Source: Didymodactylos carnosus
Lineage: Eukaryota > Rotifera > Eurotatoria > Philodinida > Philodinidae
Assembly (NCBI GenBank): GCA_905250885.1
Contig: CAJNOQ010002408.1
Coordinates: forward strand, 1 to 24,508
DNA: 24,508 nt
Direction of reading: 5' to 3'
The translations under genes and the position numbers were made by a program. Positions 1 through 9,200 of this stretch are shown here, in pieces. Within the stretch, counting starts at the first letter, position 1, and every line of letters starts with the position of its first letter. The notes under the pieces are model-generated. The model did no database searches. It saw only the letters and a program-made list of their open reading frames with translations, and was not told the DNA's origin.

Positions 1-700
1 AGCGATGGAGTGTCAAAACTTTCCTTAACAATCAGAAATTAGAAAATAGATAGACACTATGAAATATAAATGCCCGGCGTGGATAATGTCCTTGTTTTGC
101 TTTAACGATGTTTGTACTTTACTTCTTGTTCTCTTATCCCTAGTGCCATTAAGTATCGATAATGTTTCACATTTTTGCGATTTATCGAAGAGTAGTAGCT
201 CTTCGTGCAATATGAACGTACCATAAGCGTGCAGCGGACACCACAGAGCATTGTATCGTCTTGAGGTTAAGTTTGATGAAAGCATGTCGATTTTCCAAGT
301 ATTATAGTTTAGATGCGCAGGATGTTTCGAATACTAAAGAAAATTGAGCAGTTTACGAGCTTTTTTTTCAAACGGTGCTGTCACAACTTGGTGGGATGAT
401 GTTGAGTCGAACTGAATGAAGGTTTATCCATGAAGGTAGACTATCGATAAATACCAGTGCTGCGTATAGCGAATTATAAATAAACTTAGCCTTGCGCACT
501 CAGTAAATGTTTAGTGGAATAATTATGTTTCACAAGTGTACTGGATATTAGTGTGTCGAGTAATAAAACTGGGTCTACCATAGTAGACGTAGTATATAAA
601 TGTGCGTTAAGTATAAAATCATCTAATGAAGTAGTATTTAATAATAATTGGTGTATATCATCTGCAGGTATTTCTAAATGCTTGATCTGGTAGTCCATCC

Positions 701-725
701 TAAGACTAAGACTAAGACTAAGACT
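701..725. repeat. Hexanucleotide tandem repeat (TAAGAC)4
   Basis: Four perfect copies of TAAGAC are followed by a terminal T. Read on the minus strand they would give alternating Ser-Leu codons inside one of the eroded open segments. It is probably a simple microsatellite. Confidence 0.85.
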
Positions 726-806
726 CTTAGTAATGAGTTTGCTTCATCTACGTACGATAAACAAGTATTGTTCAGTGTCATGCCAAAACCATCGAATACA
801 ACCATA

Positions 807-824
807 AATGCTATTAATAGCATT
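807..824. repeat. 18-bp perfect palindrome
   Basis: AATGCTATTAATAGCATT is its own reverse complement. It lies in AT-rich DNA with no gene model, so it could be chance or a small cruciform-prone relic. No function is claimed. Confidence 0.6.
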
Positions 825-1084
825 CAAAACGTATTGAATGTTAATTGAATTATTAGGATATGAAATTAATTGAATTAACGAGTAAAGTATTAAGAACAAG
901 GGTCATTCCTTGTGAGATAGGAAATCGAATAAGTATATTTTGCGGCACATAAAATATAAATGTTGTATTTTTATGAAAAGCTTTGCAAATGTGACACTTG
1001 ATTTTATTACGAATGAATACGTCGAATAATTCTGTGTCCAAATTAATCAATTTATTGAACACTTTGACATCTAATGTATGTATT

Positions 1085-1260
1085 GTTCTCAAATCTATTA
1101 AAATAAAACATTTTAGATAGACAACGTCTTTCTTGAAATGGAATACAATCTATACGAACATCTACCGCTCATGAACGATTTTTATCTAACCATTTCTTAA
1201 TACATAGTTCATAAAATGATTTTTCACATGATTTACAGGCAAACTTCCTGCGTTCACTAT
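1085..1260 (-). pseudogene. Decayed RING-finger (E3 ligase type) relic
   Basis: Read on the minus strand, this segment gives residues resembling the second half of a RING finger. A Cys-x2-Cys-like start is followed by SFYELCIKKWLDKNRS and then a stop codon. A remnant VDVR follows, exactly where RING/TRAF-type fingers have Cys-Pro-x-Asp. Restoring TGA to a Cys codon and the next GCG to a Pro codon would recreate that knuckle, and the SFY Tyr occupies the usual SFC Cys position. The stop, the missing zinc ligands and later frame changes argue that this is a dead fragment. The family (RING, perhaps TRAF-like) is inferred from spacing and from the CI-x2-WL signature only. It could be coincidence in AT-rich DNA. 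Confidence 0.4.
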
Positions 1261-1510
1261 AGATGAAATTTGCATTGACGCTCAATGTTCATTTGACGCT
1301 GTCAAGAGAAGTTCTTTCACCTATGATAATTGTTTTAAGAATAGTTCAAACCTCTTGCAGGTGTACATAAAAAGTCTAACTTTCTACTTTTATAGTGAAT
1401 TGCAATAAACTTGTTTGTATGATACAAAGATTTATTTCTTCAAGCCAGTATCTGTTTTTCAATGGCACCGTGTTCAGCGAGTGCAATTTTGGCGTATAAT
1501 GAAATAAATA

Positions 1511-1814
1511 TCCCTAGTGAATGTACTTGCATGCAGGTGCTTGGTCAAGTACCCCCGCAAGTTTTGTCCAATGTGCTTGAGCTCTTCTGCAAGTAAATCA
1601 TGTACTTGAATTACTTTATCTTCTTGTCAAGTCCTTTGCCAAGCACTTGCCGAAGTAACTCTAGGTACTTGTAAGAGGTTCAACAAGTACCTTGCAAGTG
1701 TTTTCAGGCATTTATCAAGTATTATTTTTTGAAAATACTTGTCAAGTGATTGTCAAGCACCCATGGAAATTTGCAAGTAAACAAGTATCCACTCACAAGT
1801 ACATTCACTAGAGA
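1511..1814. mobile_element. 304-bp foldback/MITE-like element rich in CAAGT/ACTTG motifs
   Basis: The ends are 19-bp terminal inverted repeats with one mismatch. The left end (1511-1529) reads TCCCTAGTGAATGTACTTG and the reverse complement of 1796-1814 reads TCTCTAGTGAATGTACTTG. The interior is unusual: CAAGT, CAAGC, ACTTG and GCTTG occur again and again in both orientations, roughly every 10-15 bp, so the whole element could fold on itself. No open reading frame is present, so any movement would need a transposase in trans. I could not identify a clear target-site duplication, so the superfamily is unassigned. Confidence 0.75.
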
Positions 1815-2415
1815 TTGGATATTATGTAAACTACAACCACCAGCTGTCAAATATTGCATATTATTTTATGTGGTCAGTGATTGATTGTTTGTAATGTAAA
1901 TGTTTTCAATGCAAGCATTGAGAATTCTATTCTACAAAAACAGCCGTTGAAATTTCAACTGCTATTGCTCGATATTTTGTTGTTGTAAGACGATCGACAA
2001 AAACCACAATATCCGCAGCTGCAATAGTGTGCAAGAACAAGATCAATTCAAACAGTACAATATCGACGTTTTTTCTTCATCATTATTGAAATTGACCAAT
2101 TTAGAACCATCTAGGATGATTAAAAGAGACGCTCAGTAACCTATAAATCTACGGATATCAAATATGGGTACATAAAAGTTATACGAAAAATTTTACACTT
2201 TACTTTCATTAACTGGAAAAAAGACTTTATAATAATACTGAGAGTAAATTCAAACAATTACTTGAGAACATACAAGAGAAACAATAAAATAATGTCCATT
2301 TGGCCATTACAATTTCTATCATTCATAAATTTCGTAAATCTTGTATATATTTTTAATAGCAAATAATTAATTTATGTTATTTAGTCTATGCATACATATG
2401 AGGGACGAATCAAGA
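1815..2415. other. AT-rich stretch with no supported feature
   Basis: I looked on both strands for coding continuity, splice-flanked exons and repeats and found nothing I can support. Confidence 0.5.
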
Positions 2416-3092
2416 TCAAACCGAGATTTCAAAATAGTGAGAGCGTGGAGAAATCGCGTTTGGCATTTGTCCAATAACTGTTACACCACCTGTCAGAGTA
2501 AAAAATATTCGTAAGTTCATTGTTTTCTCTTTTTCTGATGAACACGCATTCGTTATAACATGATTAGCTGTTCTGGTACTTATACATTTAACATGTGGTA
2601 GTCTTGTATTTATTTCAACGAAGCTATTGTTATGCATTAACGGTGTAATCGTACTGACCATCAGTATAGAGACCTGCAAACCGACAGACAGTCTTTCCTC
2701 TTTTGTGGAATGTTCAGTACTAGAGTTAATCATTTATCATCGGCGCCAGAAGTCAAGATACACGGATGTTTGTTGAATAACTTTCGATAGGAATGAGACA
2801 GAGACCTGCGACTTTCACAATTATGTTGCTAAGACATTAAGACATGTTTTTGTAAGCAGAAAGTTGTTTCAAAATTTTCTGGAAATCCGATTTGCCAGAG
2901 GATCTTTGGAAAACCAGCTCCGTTCTCAGAAAACTAACGTATAATATTAGTAATATTTTTGCATGTGTAAGTAGTCAGACGTTACTCTACAAAATTATAC
3001 AAGTCCCAGCTATCGTCGTTCGCACAGGGTTCGCTCTCCCTGAGCGCGTGTTTGTCTTCGAGCAGACATCTCTGGGAATCTCGAAATGCCAT
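2416..3092 (-). other. Unresolved coding-like tract (possible gene fragment)
   Basis: This tract is less AT-rich than its surroundings and has several consecutive open stretches on the minus strand. One starts at an ATG at 3092 (36 codons, beginning MAFRDSQRC). A middle segment around 2840-2935 reads FSENGAGFPKILWQIGFPEN. A 105-codon frame runs from an ATG at 2733 and ends SPRSHYFEISV. The HYFEIS ending resembles the first strand of SPRY/B30.2 domains, but I find no following SPRY strands and no splice scheme joining the pieces without stops. It may be a decayed gene, part of a gene with unseen exons, or chance. Confidence 0.2.
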
Positions 3093-3367
3093 GGAATATA
3101 GGTAATCGACTATTGCCAGAAGAGCTGTCCAGAACACGCTATTCGTGCCCTTGATTATCTGTGAGATGCAGTATCAGCTAGTAATCATCGTTTGATATTT
3201 GATCTATTTAAAATAAGTTTAATGCCCATAATAGCGATGAAATTTAATGACTCAAACGATCAAATATTTTTATCATCATTCATACATTCCTAGTAAATTA
3301 TACCTAGATCTAAAATGTTCTGAAATAGTCAAATGAAAAATGAAAAAAAATTGTACAAAATGTGTGA
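3093..3367. other. Short intergenic stretch, no supported feature
   Basis: This stretch lies between the unresolved tract and the 3' end of the TBATA-like gene. It is AT-rich, and I see nothing beyond the polyadenylation signal that follows it. Confidence 0.5.
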
Positions 3368-3373
3368 TTTATT
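3368..3373 (-). promoter_or_regulatory. Polyadenylation signal of the TBATA-like gene
   Basis: TTTATT on the plus strand is AATAAA on the minus strand. It lies about 18 bases past the TAA stop at 3391-3393, so this transcript would have a very short 3' UTR. Confidence 0.6.
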
Positions 3374-3390
3374 CCAATACTAAGTGTGAC

Positions 3391-5272
3391 TTAGATTAAT
3401 GGTGTCTTGCCTCGATTTAACGGTGTATTTCCATCGATTCTGTCGCCGCCCATGCTTGTTGCAACTCGTCGTAAATGTGTATATGAACGATTTGTTGGTG
3501 GTCTCTCTGTTACTGAACGATTTGTTGGTGGTCTCTCTGTTACTGAACGATTTGTTGGTGGTCTCTCTGTTACTGAACGATCTAAGATAAAAAGGTGGTT
3601 AGAGAGTAAATTAATGTATTCAACCATCAACAAGAGTATTCACCAGTCTGTTGACTTTGACAATGTGTTGTAGTTTCCGCAACAGGAAACATAATTTCCT
3701 CAACTTTTCTGGATTGGGTTCGTGGGCTGTTTGATGGAACGATGGTTGGTGGCGTACGTTCAACAGTTTGATATTTAGGTGTTACAAGACGAACAGGACT
3801 TGTTGCTCGTTCACAAGTATCTAATAATGTACTTGTAGTTGGAACATCATTTTGAAGATTGAGCGATGGCAGTGAGAGTCCACTTTTGGATCGTTGTTTT
3901 GTTGTTGTTGGTGGTGGTGGTAGTGGTGATGGTGGTACTGACGAGAGTCGTTCACGCTCTTTTCGTTGGAGGATTTTATAGGGCCAATAAACGCTAAAAT
4001 AGATGCAGATAGAACACAGTATAAATTCGAGTTTATGTTTTTAATATTTACTTGAATAAGTCTGAGATGTATGCCATTTGTGAAGCTTTTGTTGTTTCGT
4101 CATTTGTTGTATTTTCCTGATTTAGATCCTGCATTGTTCGTTTAATTAATTCCATTGCTAAACGTTTTTCTGTTAAATAAAATAGCCATGGAACTCTATT
4201 ACTTTATTTATACTGTTTTAGACCTGTATTATTTGCACTGACAAGCCAGTTTTGAGCATCTGTTATATTGTCTGTTTGTAAAACGTAACATAACAATGGC
4301 AACAACTACAACAATGAACACATGCAAAATATACAAAGTCGTCAAACAAGTGATGGTGAAAATGTTACCCAGATTCCAGCATCATGATTTTCTTCTTGAA
4401 CACTCTCCCCTTTGAATGATTCCCGATCGATACTTGTTCGAACTCTTGTCAAACTATTATTACTTTGTTGACTACTCTGTCGACTACTCTGTCGTTTTCC
4501 TAACAGACGTTGTTTTCGTAATTTATGTCCATCATCGACACTACTGTAACATGACATTGTACTATGACTTTTTCGTCTGTTGTTCAATGTTTGTTTCGCT
4601 GTTGCATTTTCTTCTAAACCAAAATTTGTTTGCACTTGTTGAGCAAGTTGCATGAGTTCTTGTCTCCAAATATCTGCTGTGTTATCTAAAAAGAATTTGT
4701 TGTTGTCGTACATTTGTGAGATCTAACATGATATAGTATATACGTAATCTTTTTTTTAGTGTATAAAGGAAGTATAGTCAAATAAAAACTTACATAGACC
4801 AGCATTTTCATCAGATAAAGTATTTCGTTTTTGTGAATTTCTTCTTCTCATATTATCTTCATTCATTACATCTTCTTCAACATATGGAATGTACGAATCC
4901 TTGATATCTAATGGAAAAAAGACATTATTCCATAGATTACATTATCTTCATAAATAAAATGTCTCAAAATGATCCAAAATGATTACCATGTATATATTTT
5001 AATCGTCTTGGACAAGCTATATGACGTGCTGGTCGAACAAAAAACATATTGGCACTTCGTTGACCAAAACGTTGTGGTCCATGAAATCCATTTGTATATG
5101 TTGAATCAAAATTTGTATTGTCAACTAGAAAAAAGACGAGTTATATGTTATATAAGGCTAGTCTTGATTTACTCTTACAAGTCATATTCAAATTTTATAT
5201 TCAAACAATAAGAGGCGATAGCTATAGAAATATAAACGATTGACAAAAAAACAATTTACTTTTATGTTTCAT
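3391..5272 (-). CDS. TBATA/SPATIAL-family protein, eight exons
   Basis: Exons on the minus strand: 5272-5260, 5124-4987, 4907-4794, 4685-4369, 4305-4224, 4169-4052, 3993-3644, 3581-3391. They join in frame to 441 codons (440 residues plus TAA). Introns are 135, 79, 108, 63, 54, 58 and 62 bp, all GT-AG. Two blocks recall vertebrate TBATA (thymus, brain and testes associated; SPATIAL family). Residues about 15-55 hold an FGQRSANMFF/ARHI segment followed by IHDI, and DIWRQELMQLAQQV follows at about 93-107. A helical block at about 190-245 (LLCYVLQTDN, DAQNWLVSA, EKRLAMELI) matches the conserved C-terminal helices. Then come a low-complexity tail, a Pro run (SVPPSPLPPPP) and three SVTERPPTNR repeats. 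In mouse, TBATA is tied to thymic stroma and spermatogenesis; its role in this animal is unknown. The first exon is tiny (13 bases) and is preceded by a TATATTAG acceptor-like site, so the true N-terminus is uncertain. The family call rests on remembered motif layout, not an alignment. Confidence 0.7.
3485..3581. repeat. 30-bp coding minisatellite, three identical copies plus 7 bp
   Basis: Three identical 30-bp units (3485-3514, 3515-3544, 3545-3574) and a 7-base partial unit end exactly at the splice acceptor of the last exon of the TBATA-like gene. On the minus strand each unit encodes the decapeptide SVTERPPTNR. The copies have no base differences, which suggests recent expansion or ongoing homogenisation; copy number is probably variable between alleles. 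Confidence 0.95.
4170..4223 (-). other. 54-bp intron whose retention would truncate the TBATA-like protein
   Basis: This segment of the TBATA-like gene is 54 bases (18 codons), starts GTCTAA and ends TTTAACAG. It is in frame with both flanks and open except for one TAA at 4204-4206. Splicing gives ANNT-EKRLAMEL, which fits the spacing of the conserved helices. Retention would add a short peptide and stop. The weak donor (GTCTAA) makes partial retention plausible. The part just before the acceptor (VPWLFYLT) also looks codable, so an exon with a nonsense change is the alternative reading. Confidence 0.55.
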
Positions 5273-6158
5273 CTAATATAAAAATCTCTTTTGTTCATTT
5301 AAAATTGGTTGATAGCAATTCACAGTTCGTTGTTTCACTTTTTTCTCCTATACAACAACAATATATTACGAATACAAAAAAAAAGAAAAAAAAATTGTCA
5401 TCAACAAAAAAACACTCTTTTGTAGATTCATTTTTCTTTTTTTCCAATACTTGAAACAAAAAAAAATCTTAAATTTTAATCGTATTTTTTTGACTTTTGT
5501 TGTTTAGTGATTCAAAGCAAACAAGTTGTAGAGGTTTGAACATTCTGAAAATCTGTTAAAGATCTGAGCAAAGATAACTATTCTATAGAAAAATGAGTTT
5601 TTTTGAAAATTTTCACGAATATTATGGAAATTTGTGAACATTGATTTTCGTTAATCAACTTTTGGAAATTTAATAGTAGTAGATTTAGAGGAAAATTTAG
5701 ATTATCTGAATATTGGTCTTATTTCACTTACCTTTGCATTTTGTAACTAATGTGTGTCAACACATGAATGTTATTGTATGTATCACTTCTTATCTGTATT
5801 TTCAATCCGTACGTACTGTACATATTGAACTTGTGCTTAGCTTAAGGCAAATGTTAGCTGTGTAAGCTCCTCTATGTTCAAAAACAGCAATATTAGAACT
5901 ATTAAATGCCAATTTTTCTTAGTATTTAAATTCCAGTATCAATAGTAGAATTTTACATGGAGATAATAATCACTATTTTTTATTATGTGAGCAAGATTAT
6001 CTTCAAAAGTGTTTTCCAATAATTTATTAAACGAAAATAAATAAGGCATATAATGATATTGAAGCAATATCAGACAGAAAAAAAAATTTAACTTACAAAA
6101 ATAGTTTCACCTATGAGCAAAAAAATGTGAGGCAAAAAATATCTATTATTTTTCATAT
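5273..6158. other. Intergenic stretch between two minus-strand genes
   Basis: Very AT-rich, with poly-A and poly-T runs around 5370-5480. One strong minus-strand donor-like site stands out: AAAATGCAAAG followed by GTAAGTG at about 5724-5740. Joined to the known acceptors it does not give an open frame into the TBATA-like gene, so at most it marks a 5' untranslated exon of that gene. Nothing else is supported. Confidence 0.4.
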
Positions 6159-6168
6159 TTTATTTATT
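6159..6168 (-). promoter_or_regulatory. Tandem polyadenylation signals of the DUF4476-like gene
   Basis: Two overlapping AATAAA hexamers on the minus strand (6159-6164 and 6163-6168) lie about 104 bases past the TGA stop at 6272-6274. Confidence 0.6.
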
Positions 6169-6271
6169 ATTCATCAAAGGCGTTCTCATGGGCAAACATT
6201 GCATGGATCTTGTCGATTTAATATAAAATGAGCCAGTATTTTTGAATTTAATGCAATCTTTTTTTTTTTCT

Positions 6272-9200
6272 TCAGAGTTGTGGTGTAATATCGCATGCAT
6301 TTGCAGCTGTTGTTGGCTGAAAGTTTGCATAACCAGTTGAAAATGGTCCACCTGAATGATAAATATGATTTGGTGCAGCACCACTCATTGCATATTGATT
6401 TGATGGAAGAGATTTTGGATTATACAAATTTTCATATCGTTGTTCTCTATCGCTTGTCGGCGGTAAAAATGATTCACTAAAAGTATAAATTGATGGAGGT
6501 TTGGCAGCAAAAAGTTCTCGTACTTGAAAGGAATCTTGAGTATGATTCTAAAGAAATAAAAGAGTTATTTAACGAACAAGTTAAGAAAAAATAAAAGTAT
6601 AAATTTACCGGCAAATGCGCAACCTGATTCGATATTAAACCATAGAAATGTGGATTCAATGGTGGTGCCCGTACAACTGTACTGCCGATTGCACCGTATC
6701 CAATATGACCACCTAAAAATTAAAATAAGTTATAAAAATCAGCCCTGCATAGTTGTAATTATTACATGATTTTACCTGCTGCAACTCGAACACCTTCTCG
6801 CGCAATTACCTAGATGACGTACAACATTAATATATTAAAATAAAACCAGTCTAATTGTTTTCTTACGGTTTCAAGAATGCTGCCTGCTTTCAATTTATCT
6901 TCAAAAAATGGGAAGACACTAAGAATATAATCATGTCCCTCCTGTGTTTGAGCATCGTTAAGCGCTCTAAACAGAAAAAAATACAATGTAATTTTAAAAG
7001 ACTTTATCGAAAAAAATATACCTTTTTACGTATTGTAAGGCCTCAAGTCGATCATTATGAACAGTTATCGATGCAAGAATGTGTCTCGCTTGTTGACACG
7101 TCATCGGTATTAAACGCTAAATAATAATTCACAATGGTAATACAAACAAAACATCAAAAACATTCTTTACCGGTTCCATCATCATAATAGCTTTGATACG
7201 ATCTTTTGGTCTTGAGATCGATGATACTATATGTCCTGCCTAAACACGAGTCAATTTATGTCATATATAATATTTTAAACTATCGTGGTATACCTGCTCT
7301 CCGCTGAAAAAACCTCTCGAATGGTAGAGTATTTCGAGTTTCTTTTCTGGGTCAGATGTTTCCTAAAAATCATATTAAAATTAAATTTACAGTTTAAAAG
7401 TGATCAAACTTGATTTTTTACACTGTAACGATATTTTACATAATCTCTGATATTTATTTAAGAAAGTTACGTTAGAATTTTTTTACCTGCTAGTTAGTTT
7501 TCGTAATACTACTTTGAATAATATTATCACAATGAAATTTTCATGTTTGAAGCTAACTAGACTTTAAGAAAAGTTTAACACACACACACTATAGTCCTGC
7601 AGGTTTAGGTTACGATTTTTATAGATTAGGCTAGATTTAAGTTATGAAATTTTTTATAGCCTCGGTTTAGGTTACGGTATTGATAACCTATTTATAATCT
7701 AAATGAAAATAATCGATTTTTTGAATGACTACATTAAAATCGCGAATACTTTGAGTAATAAAGGGTAGTCTTATTAGGTCAAATGGCTGTTACAAACAAT
7801 ACCAGATATTCCTCTCTTGACACGAGCTAATGCTTTTTCACACTTTCGCTTAGCATTGATCGATCGCTCCAACATTTACTTGTACTAGTCGAACGATGTA
7901 ACTCTGAAACCGTTTAAGTGGAGCTTTATCGCTCAATTGATAAAGTTCAGACTGAGATGCTCTAGTTTAAACTGAAAAATGGCACAATCAAAAAAGGAAG
8001 TACAGAGAAAAAACTTACGTTTGCTAAAAATAGATGGCGAATACACAGCAATAACAGAACCTTTGTAGCGCCGAGAGCCTAAAGTGGAATTCTGGTCTAC
8101 TCTTAAGAGGGTTCCCCTACTCAGAAAGCTATTTTCCAAATGTTGCATTAAAAAATAAAAAACTCAACCGATTCATTTCTTTATTCAGTTAAAATGTATT
8201 TTATTTTGTATAAGCTTTTCTATCAGATGTTGTTTAGATAAGAAACAACAAAAATTTGGAACAAAGCTGAAGTTTGGGCTTCTGAAACCAGGTTTTGAGA
8301 AAGAATTGCACAGGTTATAGTAGGTTAACCTGGGTTAGGTTAGTTTATGTTACGAGCTTTGTAGGTTAGGTTATAGGTTGTCAAAAGGTCGAACCTGCAG
8401 AGCTCTAACACACACCAACATTTTTCAAAAACATCATTTCAATCAGTCATGATGAAGATAACAAGAATTTGGATATACTCAATAGAAGGCTAATTTCTGC
8501 ACAGTTTTCAACTTTTTTCGACGAAATTTAAGAAATGTGTTATTTATCTATCATTCAACAAAACTCTAAAGAAAACCAGGCCCTTAAATTGCGGGTGTGA
8601 GTGAGTGGGAATGTACACCCCCCCCAAAATAAAGATTTGTCCTTTCCTCCCAGTGGATATTAAAATTTTTTTCATTATTTTTGGTCGCACAGTGAAAATT
8701 TTTTTATTACACCCCCAAAGTTGACTTCCTATTTACGATCCTGAAGAAAGCATAACTTGTACACAACTAATCTCTAATCGGTGCATATAATTTCGCTCCG
8801 AGATTGTTGAGAATAATACAATTCACATTTTCTAAATCAGTTTAAACATCTAAACTCATCGTTCAATTAGAAGGCAATCTCTCTCACCATTATTTTTTGT
8901 TTATAGTTTACTGATAATTCATCGAATGATGAAAAATTGAAAGGTTACTATACTTTATGGTTAATTCGTGATTATTAAAATAAAACGATTAGGAAACGTA
9001 GTCAATTGGATTAGAGGACATTCAACAAACACATATTGACTTGCTGACATGACAGACCATCGTTAGCTAGTCACTGTTGTCAAGAAAATGAATACAGATA
9101 AGCATTCATTGTGATGGATGATTATCCAAAAACAACAACAACTGGAAGACAAGAACTGGGGTATTCTCGTTTCGTCGACAAATCGGCCACTTCAAAGAAT

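Larger units (their letters stand above)
1..1084. other. Gene-free stretch with eroded minus-strand open segments
   Basis: No intact gene is supported. On the minus strand several open segments sit in shifting frames (about 853-1092, 740-840, 486-698 and 25-285). They look coding-like in composition, but they are broken by stops and frame changes and lack convincing splice sites. They lie downstream of the RING relic at about 1085-1260 and may be further decayed parts of the same locus; that is inference. I cannot assign a family to any of them. Two small repeats inside this stretch are listed separately. Confidence 0.4.

Noticed and set aside
3485..3581. Direct repeats of 30 bp as a CRISPR array
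   Set aside because: The copies are contiguous with no spacers, the window is eukaryotic, and the repeats are in frame inside an exon.
3399..3673. Plus-strand open frames over the 30-bp repeats
   Set aside because: A repeat of 30 bp is open in several frames at once. The minus-strand frame joins through a good intron to the upstream exons of the TBATA-like gene and ends just before a polyadenylation signal.
4204..4206. In-frame TAA as proof that the TBATA-like gene is a pseudogene
   Set aside because: The codon lies inside a 54-bp segment with GT and AG ends. Removing it restores the spacing of the conserved helices, so an intron is the simpler reading, although not proven.
4416..4655. Plus-strand open frame within the TBATA-like gene
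   Set aside because: Antisense shadow of the 317-bp exon.
8312..8379. GGTTA repeats as interstitial telomere DNA
   Set aside because: Spacing is irregular, only about six copies occur, and they lie in an intron with other repeat debris.
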